The translations under genes were made by a program, and so were the position numbers. The notes under the pieces were generated by a model, which had not been told where the DNA came from, did not search any database, and worked only from the letters and a program-made list of their open reading frames with translations. A stretch of 64,000 nt of DNA from Pohlia nutans (taxonomy: Eukaryota; Streptophyta; Bryopsida; Bryales; Mniaceae). Location: NCBI GenBank assembly GCA_022496805.1, contig CM040096.1, positions 13,021,501 through 13,085,500 of the forward strand, in the 5' to 3' direction. Shown here in pieces: positions 1 through 10,927 of this stretch; within the stretch, counting starts at the first letter, position 1; the number at the start of each line of letters is the position of its first letter.

Positions 1-345
1 AATAACCTATGTCAACACCTCTTCGTTGCAGTCTTTCATATCAAGAAGGGACTCACACATAGTTATAGTGAATTTTATAAGTGAGAGTCACTTATCCATA
101 TACGGTTTAGGACATAATTTTATACGTTAAAAGTTGAAAGGAGTTGGTACATTGTTCAAAACCGGAGTACATACACTAATCATGGAACATGAACAAGAGA
201 GTACAATCCAAAAATATAAAACAAGATAACAAACTTCCAAACACAAAAAATACCACATGGTACATGTGTTGTACTTGTAAGTGTATTCAAATAGTTGCAA
301 TACTTTTGCGTTTTATTCATAGGTATTTTGATAGTTGCACAATTC
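1..345 (+). repeat. Dispersed repeat, inverted copy at about 12150-12505
   Basis: This stretch reads as a diverged reverse complement of about 12150-12505. Shared blocks include acaagataacaaacttccaa, the ggagttggtacattg block and the gtgaattttataagtgagag block. Because the other copy lies inside a TTAA-bounded element (11477-12804), this copy is probably the internal part of a related element that starts outside the window. I see no coding potential. Confidence 0.8.
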
Positions 346-649
346 CAAATTGAAATTTTATTTTTCTAGAAGACGTATACTATACGTTGAACCCGATTTA
401 TTTATAACTAGTGGGACCCGTGCTGTTGAGCACATTGACGTAAGTTTAATTCAGATATTTTGTAGTAGTTTTGAGTAGATCGATTGGAGACTTTTTTTTG
501 TTTTTTTTTTTGGTTATTTTCTTACCAATTTATGCAATGTTCTTCATTGATTTTGATGATATAAAATTTGATCCAATTTGTACTATATTAATTTACAATA
601 TGATCAATTCAAGTCTACATTTTAAAACCATATAAAATGATTTCAACTT
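346..649. other. AT-rich spacer with no recognisable gene
   Basis: A T-rich run lies near 490-513. I see no reading frame, RNA gene or element terminus here. Confidence 0.6.
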
Positions 650-1175
650 ACTTCAAAGTCACTCAACTATCATGCAACTAATTTCAGAATACCTCAAATA
701 TCTTTCACTAACTGTTTCAAACCCGCTTTCATCAATCCTCACTAACCTTTTGAAAGTAAAACTCTAAAAGAAATCGTTGTCTTGCTCCAAACAAACTCCA
801 ATCCAAACCGTAATCCTCCAGTCAATCTGTACAGATCCCCCAAAACGCCGAGGTTATTCAAAAAACGCCCAATATGGCAATCTGCATCACTGAACTTTCC
901 AAACAATGGCTTTTATATTGTTTTTTTGATTGCTATACATCATTTTAAAGGTCTTGTTCTATATAAAAAGATCAGTTGCGTCTACCATATTAAACTACCA
1001 TGGAACTAAGTCATGCAACATACTATCATTCAACTAATTTCAAAGTCACTCACTTTGACTAACCTTTTGAAAGTAAAACCCTAAAACCGAGATGTATCGT
1101 CTTGCTCCAAACAAACTCCACTCCAAAATCGTAATCTTCAAGTCAATCTGCACACGTTCTCCACAACGCCAACCA
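650..1175 (+). repeat. Direct duplication of about 160-200 bp
   Basis: About 650-860 and 1015-1170 are imperfect direct repeats. Both contain ctaaccttttgaaagtaaaa followed by a gtcttgctccaaacaaactc block and an aatctg(t/c)aca block. Short open frames inside show no recognisable protein. Confidence 0.7.
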
Positions 1176-1243
1176 GTTTTAGTCAAAACAAAATGCAACG
1201 AGACTCAAAAAATGACTATCTGCATCACTGCAAAATCAAGTTG

Positions 1244-1268
1244 AACCCTAAACCCTAAAACCCTAAAT
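1244..1268 (+). repeat. Short interstitial telomere-like motif
   Basis: About three imperfect copies of the plant-type CCCTAAA unit. The run is too short to be a telomere. It could be a small interstitial telomeric repeat or the telo-box type found in plant promoters. Confidence 0.6.
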
Positions 1269-1511
1269 CAAGATCAAGTTGAAGTCATTTTCACACAAAT
1301 AGATGATTTGCAGCATAGGGTCCAATTTTCCTACACTACAGAAAATTTAGGGTCTAAAATATGAGATTACATATGAGATTGCATTACATTTAATTAGTCT
1401 AAATTCCACCTTCTCAATTCCTACACCAACAATTCTATAAAACAATGAGTAACGCAAAGAGTGATCCAAATGCTTAACTATTATCCTCAGCTGCAACAAT
1501 TTTCAATTCAG

Positions 1512-1860
1512 CTTGATCTTTTTTCCTCAACAACAAAGAAACAGACTCAAACTGAGACAAATTGAGCTTCATCTTTTTCAACAGCAAAAAAACAGACTCA
1601 ACAATGCAGCTTGATCTTTTTTTCCTCAACCTTTTTTCCTCAACATCAAAGAAACAAGCTCATCCTCAACAATTTAACTTGATCTTTTTACTTCAACAAC
1701 AAAGAAATCGACTTGATTTTTTTTCCTCAACAGCAAACAAACTTGATTTTTTTTTCAACTTGATCTTTTTTCTTGAACAACAAACAAACAAACTCATCCT
1801 CAACAATTCGACTTAACAACAACAAAAAAACTTGATTTTTCTTCCACAACACTTTGCCCT
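1512..1860 (+). repeat. Degenerate minisatellite with cttgatctttttt core
   Basis: About seven irregular copies of a unit built from cttgatctttttt, cctcaacaacaaa and gaaa. Spacing varies from about 30 to 60 bp. Reading frames through it are low-complexity by-products of the repeat. Confidence 0.7.
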
Positions 1861-1974
1861 CAGATAAAAGAAACACAACGACGATGCATTGTTCACCTTC
1901 CCTACACCAGCAAAGTAACAATAAACCTTTCAACCTTTTCTTCAAACTTTTTATTTCCCCATCACACTACTAGA

Positions 1975-2115
1975 AAATCCAACTGTTTTGTTGATTCGGT
2001 CGCGTTGATGTGGTCACGTTTTTGTCCAAATCAAGAGATTTCTGTCCAAATCAACAGAAAAGTGTCCTGCATCAACGCGACCGAATCAACAGAACACCTG
2101 GTTTTTCTACTAGTG
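1975..2115. mobile_element. Small CACTA-type MITE (about 141 bp)
   Basis: The element begins CACTACTAGAAAA and ends with the inverse TTTTTCTACTAGTG, the terminus typical of plant CACTA (En/Spm) transposons. The arms continue as an imperfect palindrome, with gttgattcggtcgcgttgatg-like sequence on one side and its inverse on the other. It is too short for coding and is therefore non-autonomous. A clean 3-bp target duplication is not evident (tca against aca). Confidence 0.75.
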
Positions 2116-2529
2116 ACACTCCGCCCTAAGAAGATTTGCAGCAAGGAGTCCAACTACACATTGGACACTTAGGGTTCAGCCTGAAGTTTGGATCATTGCG
2201 GAGGAGAGTCATCAGGGAGAAGAGCACAGCAGATACAGAAGCGCCATGAGCAAAGGCGCATCAACGCAGAAAGAAGGAACGCCGTAAAATAAGGAACGCA
2301 GATGAAGGACAACCACTTGTTTTTGAGCTTGGGTTGTCTCCTCGACGGATTCAAGCGCGGAACGATCAAGTGAGACAAACCGAGTTGTATTGTATTATAA
2401 ATTTAAAATCCAATTCCTCACAGATTTTGAGTTATTTGCATTTTTGACACATTAGTGACCAAAATGTAGTCACCCGGACACTAAAGGGTAGAAAGAGCGC
2501 AGAAGCATTGATGGAAGGAATTCAAGTCA

Positions 2530-3798
2530 TAGCCAAGCTGGTCACTCCTCAGACTTCCTAAAAGAGGTGCCTCGTGTCCTCAAGCCTGGTGGTGACTTTT
2601 TGGTGCAAGAGCCTCTTCTTCCTGACCCTCAAGAACTTAAGGTACATTTTACCAGTCTAGCATTTTCTAATTTGGGTTTCTAGAAATGCAGCGATAGTTG
2701 GTTCCCAAAGTTTTAATTGAGGTCTTTGTTTTAGTCTTTTCATAATACTTTATTCTTTCTTAGAAAGGATGATGGTTGTTGCAAACTCTGATGGACGAAA
2801 TTTCTTAACTCTGTTTGTGCAACTTGAGAGTTGTTACAAATGGTCAACTCGCTTTGCAATGTATTACAAGGTCCATATCATAAAATTGCTATTTCTGACT
2901 GAGGACGAATGTTTCCAGTGCTCTAGTGCGTAAACAAGAGTGGCATTGGAGCGGAACTTGATCCTGGCCAGCTTTGTGAATACTGAAGTTGTAGAGTGTG
3001 TGGAAGGAGTAGAAATTGCCAACGCGTGTAAGACAAGCTCCTTTGCCTTGAATCTGGTTGGCGTAAGTCACTCATCATTAAGCTTTTTGCGTTTTCCATC
3101 TAGTGAATGCTAACAATATTTTTTATATCATTATGTCAATGGAAGTGTGCCTTTCTTTTGTAGCTGATACTTTGGAGCATTCTGACTCGGAAATATGATT
3201 CGTTACATTTTGTGATGCGGACTATTGATATACTTGGAATTTCAGGTGAAAGTTAAGAAGCCTTCTTGGGACTCGAAAACTGTATTCCAGATCAAGAAGA
3301 AGCTCTCAAGCCAGAACGGTGAGCTCTTGCTCTTTGAGTTTGTGTGTGCTCTTCTTCATACTACAGTAGTTATCAAATCAATAAGTTGTGTAGGCACTTC
3401 GTAATCAATAGCTTTGGGCAGCATAATTCCTTCCCTGATAATATTGGTAGTGTAGTCCATAAACTTGATATTGAGTAATTGAACATTCTTGATGATGGGC
3501 GACAATTGCTATTTGCTGCAACTTTTTGTGATGTTACCGAAGACTGATGTAGTGAAGATTTTCTACTTGAGCAGGAAGCGCCTGACCAAATGGAAAAGCT
3601 GTGAAACTGTCCATCGGGGATGTGACGGATGATGTCCTGCCAATTAGCAAACCAACAATGAAATTGGATCTGTCTAGTGATTTTAAGAACGACCATGAGG
3701 AGCTTGTTCACGTGGATGATCTTACAGAGGAAGATTTGAAGGCACCTGAGTTGCCCAATCAGAGAATATTCTCTCCGAGTAAAATAGTGTGGGAGTAG
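2530..3798 (+). pseudogene. Broken DRE2/anamorsin (CIAPIN1) copy
   Basis: Four exon-like blocks on the plus strand resemble anamorsin/DRE2, the electron carrier of cytosolic Fe-S cluster assembly. About 2530-2641 encodes HSSDFLKEV then RVLKPGG and LVQEPLLPDPQELK (methyltransferase-like N-domain). About 2940-3061 encodes LERNLILASFVNTEVVE. The block at 3246-3318 encodes VKVKKPSWDS, and 3575-3798 encodes VKLSIGDVTDD then LTEEDLKAPELP. GT donors and AG acceptors flank the middle blocks. Entering the last block from the third meets TGA at 3583-3585, and the homologous reading resumes one frame over, so there is a frameshift. The Cys-rich Fe-S C-terminus expected after TEEDLK..ELP is missing; the frame stops at 3798. 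I infer a truncated duplicate. The family call is from motif recognition only. Confidence 0.65.
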
Positions 3799-4191
3799 TA
3801 CACAATGCGGTCTACTAGATCGGCCTTCACTATTGATCTACACTTTGTGTACTAAGTGTGCACATTGTACATTTTGTCTAAAAGGCTATCTTTAAAACGA
3901 TTTTTAAAATATGTAGCAATGATACAATAAAAGAAATGAAGTGAACCAACTTTTAAATTTATGTGCATATTAACCATTGAATAAAATTTTAGTTTGTCAA
4001 AATGATTTTATCTTGAAAGTTTTGAGTATAATTAGAGCTCCCATTCCAATAACACTTTGACCAATTTATGATTAAACTTTCAATTTAAATATAGTCCATG
4101 TTTGATTCTATATATGAATTTTTGAAAAGAGGCTTCCTTGCAAAATTTTATGCTCAAGCACATTCAAAAAATAAGTCCATCAAAATAGTTT
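3799..4191. other. AT-rich spacer
   Basis: Lies between the DRE2 remnant and the first TTAA-bounded element. No gene, terminus or repeat recognised. Confidence 0.5.
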
Positions 4192-4195
4192 TTAA

Positions 4196-5002
4196 CCCCT
4201 AACCGTCCCGGCGTCCATATTTTGAACGTTTTTTGGGGTAAATTCACCTTCCAAGAGCTCAAACATTTGCAAAAAGTGTTCAATAGCAATGAAATTTTGT
4301 AAAAACAAACCGCATGACGTATGAAATGAGTGGTAAAACTTTCAGATCAATCCAAAATGTATTGAATTTTGGTGAGCATTTGAAAGTAGGGGTCTTTTTT
4401 TGGACAGTTTTTGTGCCTTTTGATGGCTACATCTTTGGGGGCTTGTATCTCCTTCATCCTATGTCCATTTTCAAAAAACATTATTGGGTTGGATTCCCTT
4501 TGAAGTCTTGTTAGCATGGTAAACTTTACATGTCAATCCAGGTTGTTATGAATGTTTGGGAGTCATTTTTGTGCACGGGTCTATTTTCAACACTTTTTGC
4601 TTTTTGCGCCAAATGGGTCACATTTCGAGCTACTTTTTGACATTGCAAGGCCATTTTAGGGGACATTAAACTTTTTCATGAGTTTCTTTTGGTACCAATG
4701 TGTTTATATGATGATTTTGAACTACTTTGTAGTTGAAAGTTTTTCATTTGAGTAATTTTGAAAACGGATTTCACCCTCCAACTGTGTTGCTAGGAAAATT
4801 TCAGCATCCTTTTTTTACACTAAAACATTATGATCTTGCAATCTATATGGCCAAATGACTCCAAATTTAATCCACATCATCTACAACATTTATATTACAA
4901 GATTGTACGATTGAGATTTCTCTGCCTCACTTACATTTAGATCTATGACACATCAAAAGCAATGATGTTTTTAAGCCCAAAAAAGCTAGGGATGCTTAGG
5001 GG
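4196..5002. mobile_element. piggyBac-like MITE, copy a (807 bp)
   Basis: Flanked by TTAA at 4192-4195 and 5003-5006. The left end reads CCCCTAACCGTCCC and the right end is its near inverse (gggatgcttagggg). It is co-linear and clearly homologous with 22951-24181, sharing for example the tttttggacagtttttgtgc and tgacattgcaaggccatttt blocks. It has no coding capacity beyond short chance frames. TTAA flanks are the hallmark of piggyBac insertion, so I infer mobilisation by a transposase like that at 6559-9567. Confidence 0.8.
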
Positions 5003-5030
5003 TTAAAAGCTAGGGACGCTTAGGGGTTAA
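4983..5030. repeat. Tandem duplication of the 24-bp right terminus of the MITE
   Basis: 4983-5006 and 5007-5030 are consecutive 24-bp units differing at one base (gggatgctt against gggacgctt). Each ends in ggggttaa. The left-proximal unit is the normal right end of 4196-5002. Confidence 0.85.
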
Positions 5031-5497
5031 AAGCTCGAGGTTAAAAGTAGAGAAACAATTCATCTTTACCAAAAATATCACATTTTAAATTTTCAAAGCT
5101 TCAAAAAAAGTAAATGATATTCTTTTTCACATATTTAAAAATTAAAAAAATTCCAGCTTAAAATTCCATTCACAAACCTCTTTTTTCTTCTCTTTCAAAA
5201 AATGTGGTAGTGCACGAGTTCAATGCAACGGTGCACTAATTCACTTTTTAGTTAGACCTAATTCTATAAATACCACTAATATATCATTATTTTAGTTCTT
5301 TCCTCGCTCCATATCTCAAGAAACTATACTTAACAAACAAATTTCAACCCATTTTATTTTATGGTGATTTATTTTAAATTTGCATGTTCAACAAATACCT
5401 TAAATAAGTGCGAGAAAGTAGTTGACTGTACCATGCGTTTGCTGTGTACCCTCTTATCTTTCTTACATTGCTTTGACTCCATCTACGTGGGACGGCT
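5031..5497. other. Spacer before the piggyBac element
   Basis: AT-rich sequence without a recognised gene. A third, decayed terminus-like piece (aagctcgaggttaaaag) sits at its start. Confidence 0.5.
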
Positions 5498-5501
5498 TTA
5501 A

Positions 5502-8500
5502 CCCCTAAACGCCGGAGTCTAAGGCCGTGGGCTTCACTGCCTTCTATTCCCATAACCGTGCTGAAATAGATATGAACATAAATCTTAGTCGAAATTTAGG
5601 TTTTTCATGCAAGACTTTTTCCAGCAGATGATGTAGTTGGCAGCGACTCTCTTGGAAGCCAAATTCGAAATAATACATGCGAGTAAGTGTTGAATAATAG
5701 GCTTTGACCATAAGTTTTGAAGTTTGACTGTGCGGGCAGGTAAGTGAAAATGCTAATTTCAGTAGCAATTCTGACCTTGACACCACCGTGTCAGCTTCAA
5801 AGTTGTACGTGATCCTAAGAAGTAGGAAATGCACTTCATGCCACTGAAGAATGACCCACGAATAGACGGAAAATGAGCTTGCATTGACAGCACCCCAAAA
5901 TACAAAAGCACTCACTGTCATTACATACGGCAAGTTATTTCAGTAAAGGCCGCAGATCGAATTTGTACATGACATCTACAATGCTGAAACTTACACTCTT
6001 TGCATAATACAAAAAAAAAAAACACGAACCCCTGCAACAAAATGCCGTAGAAGCAAACACGGACTGCACTGTTCGGAAGGCTCGGCAGACAACAGCCGGG
6101 AAGTGCATGCGATGAAAACCCTGCCCTGCATGATGCCCCCGCATGTTGCCCCGCCTGCCCAAAAATGGCTCCGAGCCCTGGCCAAAAATGTCGGAGCCCT
6201 GCCCGTGACAGCTACCCTGTATCCTCCAGTAGCCATAGGGCAGGCGTACCTTTCTGTACAATTGCCAGGTGACCTCGCATGTTCTGTCTCCCACTCCTGC
6301 TCCACAACAGAAGCAAGGCTCATGGGGCCAACAGCAACTCCCAAGGCACCTGCTCCAAACGAATGTACACTTTGCACATTAGAAATGTGTACCGTAATTT
6401 TTACCAATCTTATCATACGGTAAGAGGGTATGAAATATTGGTATGGATACATTCTCATGACAAAAAACCATCAAAAATAAACTAAAACCACAAAAGTAAA
6501 TGCAAAAAAGTAGGAAAATAAAAAGTACATAGAAGATAAATGAATACAAAAAAAAACCTCATTGTGGAATGATCAAATTTCCATCTCTTCTAAGACAACC
6601 CTCTCGGATCCTCCTCATCCCTGGATGCGTGTCTCTGTAACAACTTCCCATGCAAATGAACAAGCCACCACAACCGGGACAATAAGTTGACGCCCGGTCC
6701 GTACAAACCACACAACTACTACGCGTGGGGGCACGGACCAGCCAATGATCACCAGCATGCTGTGCGGAAAAAATAGAGTAGCTGCAACTAGCAGCTTTCC
6801 ATGTAGCACATAGCTCGTTTGCAAGTTCCATGTGGAACTGCATATGGGTCATGGGCTCTTTCCCCAACCAATAAGAAATTTCCGAATGTACAATCCACGC
6901 ATTGACCACCGCAGTATCCAACAAAAAATAAAATACCCGGTGCCACCATTTGTGACTCCTGGTTAGTGTCGTATACACTCCTCTGAGTTGATCGGCAACA
7001 TCAACACCACGCATGTAACTTTGGTACTCTTTATGTATTGGTGAAGTCGGCACTTTGACTCGCTCACCACCTCGACGCCGCCAAACATAGAGTGGGGTTC
7101 CCGATGCCGCCAAAGGTCTAGAGTGCGTAGAAAGTAGGAGCAGTGGCTTCCTATCAAGCCACACTATAGAACAGATTTTTCTACTGTAGTGCATGCGCCA
7201 ATTTATAAAACCTCTATGGTTTTTGGAAATTCCCTTATCACAAAGAACTTTAGGCAACCCTTTCCGATCACGTCTCACTGTACCAGTGGCATAGATGCCA
7301 GACCTCAACAAATCTAAAAACAACGGTATGGATGTGAAGAAGTTATCCATACAAACAACATGCCCTCTGTGGTGTAAATCTGCTAGAAGTGATTTTACTA
7401 CATTTTTTCCTTGCACGGGATCACCTTTTGTTCCTGTTGCTGATTTTCCTTCTATTGATGTACTAGCTCCTGTGTAAACATCAAATGACCAGACATACTT
7501 ACTAGTACTATCGGTGAGTGTCCAAACCTTTATACCCCATTTCTCTGGCTTTTTAGGCATATATTGTCGCATAGGACAATATTTGCCTTTGTACCGTACC
7601 ATAGACTCATCTATTGTGACATGTTTCCCCAAATTCCAAATTGCCTTACAATTATCGCGCACTTCATTAGCAAACCACCGTATTTTGCACAATTTATCAT
7701 AGTTTGCAGAAGCTCTATCTTCAGCTGTGGGTTTTATGTCTGTGAGTCGCAAGTATGAACTAATAGCTAGGAACCTATCTCGTGACATTAGCTGTGATAT
7801 TATTGGACATCGCAGCAATGGTTCATTCCTAGCCCAATAGAGGCGCATGTTTGGAAGTTTTTTTATTCCCATGTAGAGAATAATGGCCAAAAAAACTTTT
7901 AACTCTTCCACATCCAATTCTTTCCATTTAGGACCCCCGTAAGTATTTCCATTATCATCTACTTCTTCCTTTGCTCGTTCGTTTGTTTCATGAGCAATTA
8001 TTTTTAGGCTCTTCACATACCAAAACTTGTGAAACAGACTCAAAGCTGACGGAACAGAGCGATGACTAACATCTGCTACACCCGGTCTACGCCCCGTAAA
8101 TGTACTCGTATCATGTTCGTATACGGTATATTCTTGATTCCAATGCGCAGCGGTGAATCGTTCAGTCCAAAGTGTTGGGACCCTCCCCCTTCCCCTTCCC
8201 CTGCCCCTCAATGACGCACTACTGCTTGGTCTCATACCCGGACCCGGGCTACTATCTAGTCTATGCAAAGTACCCGGCCACTCACCAATACTAGGGCCAG
8301 CATGCATACCCGGGCCCATCATCACAGTTCCGGCCTCTACGGAGGAATGCCGTTGCTGTATGAGGAAGCAGGAATTTCCAGGAAGGGACCCGTCGACTCC
8401 CACTTCCGAATCCGCCACTGCAGTGACAGGTTGTCCACGCACTGCAGTTACACGTTGTCCCGAAACTGTCGCCCGTAGTCCCAGAATATCTCCTCCACGA

Positions 8501-10530
8501 CGTTGGCTGCCACTGCATCTACGCGATCGGCCCGCGTTGCGGCCTCCTTGCACGGCGGTACCTCCACGGACTGCATTATTGCTAGACACGAGGGTCACGC
8601 TGTCATACAAGCCTAGATCGCGGCTCTCCAACTCTTCTTCATAAACGTCTCTCCTCTGAGCAGGAGTGCTATCTTCACGTTCATCAAGGATTTCTAAATC
8701 TTGAGGACCACTTTCACTGTCAGACTCCGAGCTTGCACTCTCTTGCATTTCAGAACATGTCACTTCGTCTGCACTCGATGGGTTCATATGAGGATCAGGA
8801 GGATCGGGTTGAGATGTGAGCATCGTGTCTTCCTCTTCAACGGGTACGCTTGACTGCACTCTTTGTACAGCCGCAGTAACAGCCGTCTGTTGGGCACGGC
8901 TTCTACAGTGACCGCGCCTACCCCCTCTTAGAGATCTTAGCGAAGTTCTTGCAGTTTGAGGTCTTACCTCGTCACCCGTCCAACTCGGTGCAGGATCGTC
9001 GATGTCATGCACGTCGCCCACTTCTGCTGTTGGCTGTGTTGTTGCGTGTGCTCCCGTATTCTTCGTTGGTACCGCTGATTCCATAATGCTCGCTGCTCCG
9101 GCCACGTCTAACAGTGTTGACTGCTGCAGATCCGATCCTACACCGCAGGAGGACTCACCCACGGCGCTGCTCCCATCTTTCTTACGGCGGCGACGTTTTG
9201 ATTCGCCACTTGCTTGCCCGCCGCGACCCCTCCTCTTCTGGCTCACTGTCACGCCGCCTTCAGTGCCCACAGTTTCCATCTGCTGCATTTCGTCTATGAG
9301 GGGCGCTACTCCCACCCGACCTTGGCCTCGCCCGCGCAGAGTCCCCCTTCTTGACTGCGAAGATGTGTCGCCCCTGCCACGCCTGCCGCGTCCCTTGCTA
9401 GAACTCGGCGGCCGTGTAGCAAAAACATCGTCATCGGGATCCCGTGCCACGATCTCTGCGAGTTGCGCCCGCGCCTGCTGAAGTTGTAGTCTGGTGAATC
9501 GTAGTTCCTCTTGCAACGTCGTAGGACTCAGCGGCAACCGCTCTTGTATGGGAGTTCTTGGATCCATGTTGTATCACTTGTATGCACACAGTTTTGGCTA
9601 AGATTTGTTATAGAAATGCAGTCACTATGGCTTCCCACTACAGCTTTCGGCTTAGAATTGATTGCAGCACAGTAGTCAAGTGCTACGGCGGAATATTGTC
9701 AACATTGACGTGCTCGTTCAGCAGCAGCCCAACTTCGAATCTCATGCACTACTGTAATGTCATGCACAGAACTGTGATCTCATGCGAACTGAAATTTTGC
9801 GTGTTGCGGAGGTGGTGGGAATTGACGAAAATGAAGGAAGCAATAATTTTTGTAGCCAGATCTAGTGCAAGCATATGGAAATTTTCTGCATAGCCTTTGT
9901 GTCTACGCTGCAATGTTCAGTGATTGTGGGCTACATGTTGGAAATGGTAGATCACATTTCATGAATTTCCTCATGCAAAAGGGATTAGTGACCACTTGCT
10001 TTGTTGAATTCATTGTCATAGCAATTTTCTGGGTACTGCAATGGCGGCGACCAGTCCTATCCCCTTGTAGTAAAGGCTTCATGGTGGAGTGAAGCGCCTG
10101 GAGCCGTTTTTATCAACTGTATAATTTACAATCATTTTTTGAATAAATGAAGGACTAACTTCTGACAATCATGTCCACATCATCACTGCCCATGCACATA
10201 TGTCTCCTGCCCCTTTCCAATGAACTAGTGCCCTCAAATTTTACCCATTGATAACTCGTGTATTACTTACACAGCCCGATGTATCTACCCTTGGGGAAAA
10301 TTAGACGTCGGGTACGCTGACGTCAGTGCGCGGTATTGGTGTTTTTTTTATGAATACCTTCAATAATGGATAAATACTTTTTTCTTTTTTTTTTCACTGA
10401 CACCATCTTGTAGAACACGCCTGGTAGTATATTTTCCAAAAAGTAAACATTGAAAATAATTTATTGACTGTCACAACCGTCAATCCAAAAGTCTCTGTAT
10501 GCCAAAATTGGTCATTTAGGCACTTGAGGG
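5502..10530. mobile_element. Apparently complete piggyBac-type transposon (about 5.0 kb)
   Basis: TTAA at 5498-5501 and 10531-10534 flank termini CCCCTAAACGCCGGA (left) and, reading inward, CCCTCAAGTGCCTAA (right). These match at nine of 15 positions, with most differences being transitions. The body carries one large minus-strand reading frame with intact piggyBac catalytic residues. About 1.06 kb lies between the left end and the transposase stop, and about 0.96 kb between its start and the right end. The boundaries are inferred from the only two inward-facing terminus motifs that bracket the ORF. The right end at 11472 is better paired with 10928. Confidence 0.7.
6559..9567 (-). CDS. piggyBac-type transposase (DDE_Tnp_1_7), 1002 aa, intact
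   Basis: A cut-and-paste DNA transposase of the piggyBac superfamily, which targets TTAA. The first ~460 residues are low complexity and basic/acidic, with an NLS-like KRRRRKKDG near residue 123 and a GRGRGRGRV tract near 460. The conserved core begins near WTERFTAAHW. The three catalytic aspartates are visible: D653 in VTIDESM, D741 in MDNFFTS and D856 in GVDVADQ. The C-terminus has the expected Cys-rich zinc-binding domain, with C952, C955, C963, C966, C972, C976 and H981. It is one exon without stops or frameshifts, longer than the roughly 600-aa insect enzyme because of the N-terminal extension. The start is the first Met of the frame. It sits inside the TTAA-bounded element 5502-10530. 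Animal-like PGBD proteins are the main alternative, but domestication is less likely given matching terminal repeats. Confidence 0.93.
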   Translation of the reverse strand: MDPRTPIQERLPLSPTTLQEELRFTRLQLQQARAQLAEIVARDPDDDVFATRPPSSSKGRGRRGRGDTSSQSRRGTLRGRGQGRVGVAPLIDEMQQMETVGTEGGVTVSQKRRGRGGQASGESKRRRRKKDGSSAVGESSCGVGSDLQQSTLLDVAGAASIMESAVPTKNTGAHATTQPTAEVGDVHDIDDPAPSWTGDEVRPQTARTSLRSLRGGRRGHCRSRAQQTAVTAAVQRVQSSVPVEEEDTMLTSQPDPPDPHMNPSSADEVTCSEMQESASSESDSESGPQDLEILDEREDSTPAQRRDVYEEELESRDLGLYDSVTLVSSNNAVRGGTAVQGGRNAGRSRRCSGSQRRGGDILGLRATVSGQRVTAVRGQPVTAVADSEVGVDGSLPGNSCFLIQQRHSSVEAGTVMMGPGMHAGPSIGEWPGTLHRLDSSPGPGMRPSSSASLRGRGRGRGRVPTLWTERFTAAHWNQEYTVYEHDTSTFTGRRPGVADVSHRSVPSALSLFHKFWYVKSLKIIAHETNERAKEEVDDNGNTYGGPKWKELDVEELKVFLAIILYMGIKKLPNMRLYWARNEPLLRCPIISQLMSRDRFLAISSYLRLTDIKPTAEDRASANYDKLCKIRWFANEVRDNCKAIWNLGKHVTIDESMVRYKGKYCPMRQYMPKKPEKWGIKVWTLTDSTSKYVWSFDVYTGASTSIEGKSATGTKGDPVQGKNVVKSLLADLHHRGHVVCMDNFFTSIPLFLDLLRSGIYATGTVRRDRKGLPKVLCDKGISKNHRGFINWRMHYSRKICSIVWLDRKPLLLLSTHSRPLAASGTPLYVWRRRGGERVKVPTSPIHKEYQSYMRGVDVADQLRGVYTTLTRSHKWWHRVFYFLLDTAVVNAWIVHSEISYWLGKEPMTHMQFHMELANELCATWKAASCSYSIFSAQHAGDHWLVRAPTRSSCVVCTDRASTYCPGCGGLFICMGSCYRDTHPGMRRIREGCLRRDGNLIIPQ

Positions 10531-10534
10531 TTAA

Positions 10535-10923
10535 ATTGCACAGGTCAAAGGAACAAACATCATGTGCAACGAGGAGTGAGGTAAGGAGCTCAAAATAATT
10601 CATGGCATTTTATGGCACCTTCTGACGCATTTGAGGTAGCAATCCACTTGGTAGCTTGTTACCTCAAGTACTTGTAGTATGCCGCATTGGATCCATGTAA
10701 GCCTCACATTTTAGTGCATATTCTTGTTGCTTGAACTAGTATACATTTGACCTTGAACAAAACAACGGTAAAATAAATAAATTAAAAATGATCTGAGCAC
10801 CAATCAAGGTGTAGGATTTCTTGTTGCTTTGCAACATCAAGTTGCCCTTAGTCATGGATTTTCTTAGGGAGGTCATTGAAAAAGGTTTTCTGATGGAAAG
10901 AGCGTGTGTGTCACAGCAAGGGG
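10535..10923. other. Spacer between TTAA elements
   Basis: AT-rich sequence; no gene or element end recognised. Confidence 0.5.
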
Positions 10924-10927
10924 TTCA

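Larger units (their letters stand above)
860..2180 (+). repeat. Scattered blocks matching the region upstream of the TIR-NB-LRR gene
   Basis: Blocks at 866-985, 1287-1345 and 2145-2175 match consecutive pieces of 26550-26745. Shared words include acgcccaatatggc, ggtccaattttc, tacactacagaaaat and ggacacttagg. In the matching region these pieces are contiguous. Here they are separated by a telomere-like motif, a minisatellite and a CACTA-type MITE, so this looks like an older, interrupted copy of the leader-like sequence. Confidence 0.65.

Noticed and set aside
1244..1268. Chromosome end or telomere
   Set aside because: Only about three repeat units, followed by ordinary sequence and genes on both sides.
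6103..9481. Long plus-strand open frames across the transposase
   Set aside because: They are antisense shadows of the GC-rich N-terminal half of the transposase, without homology.
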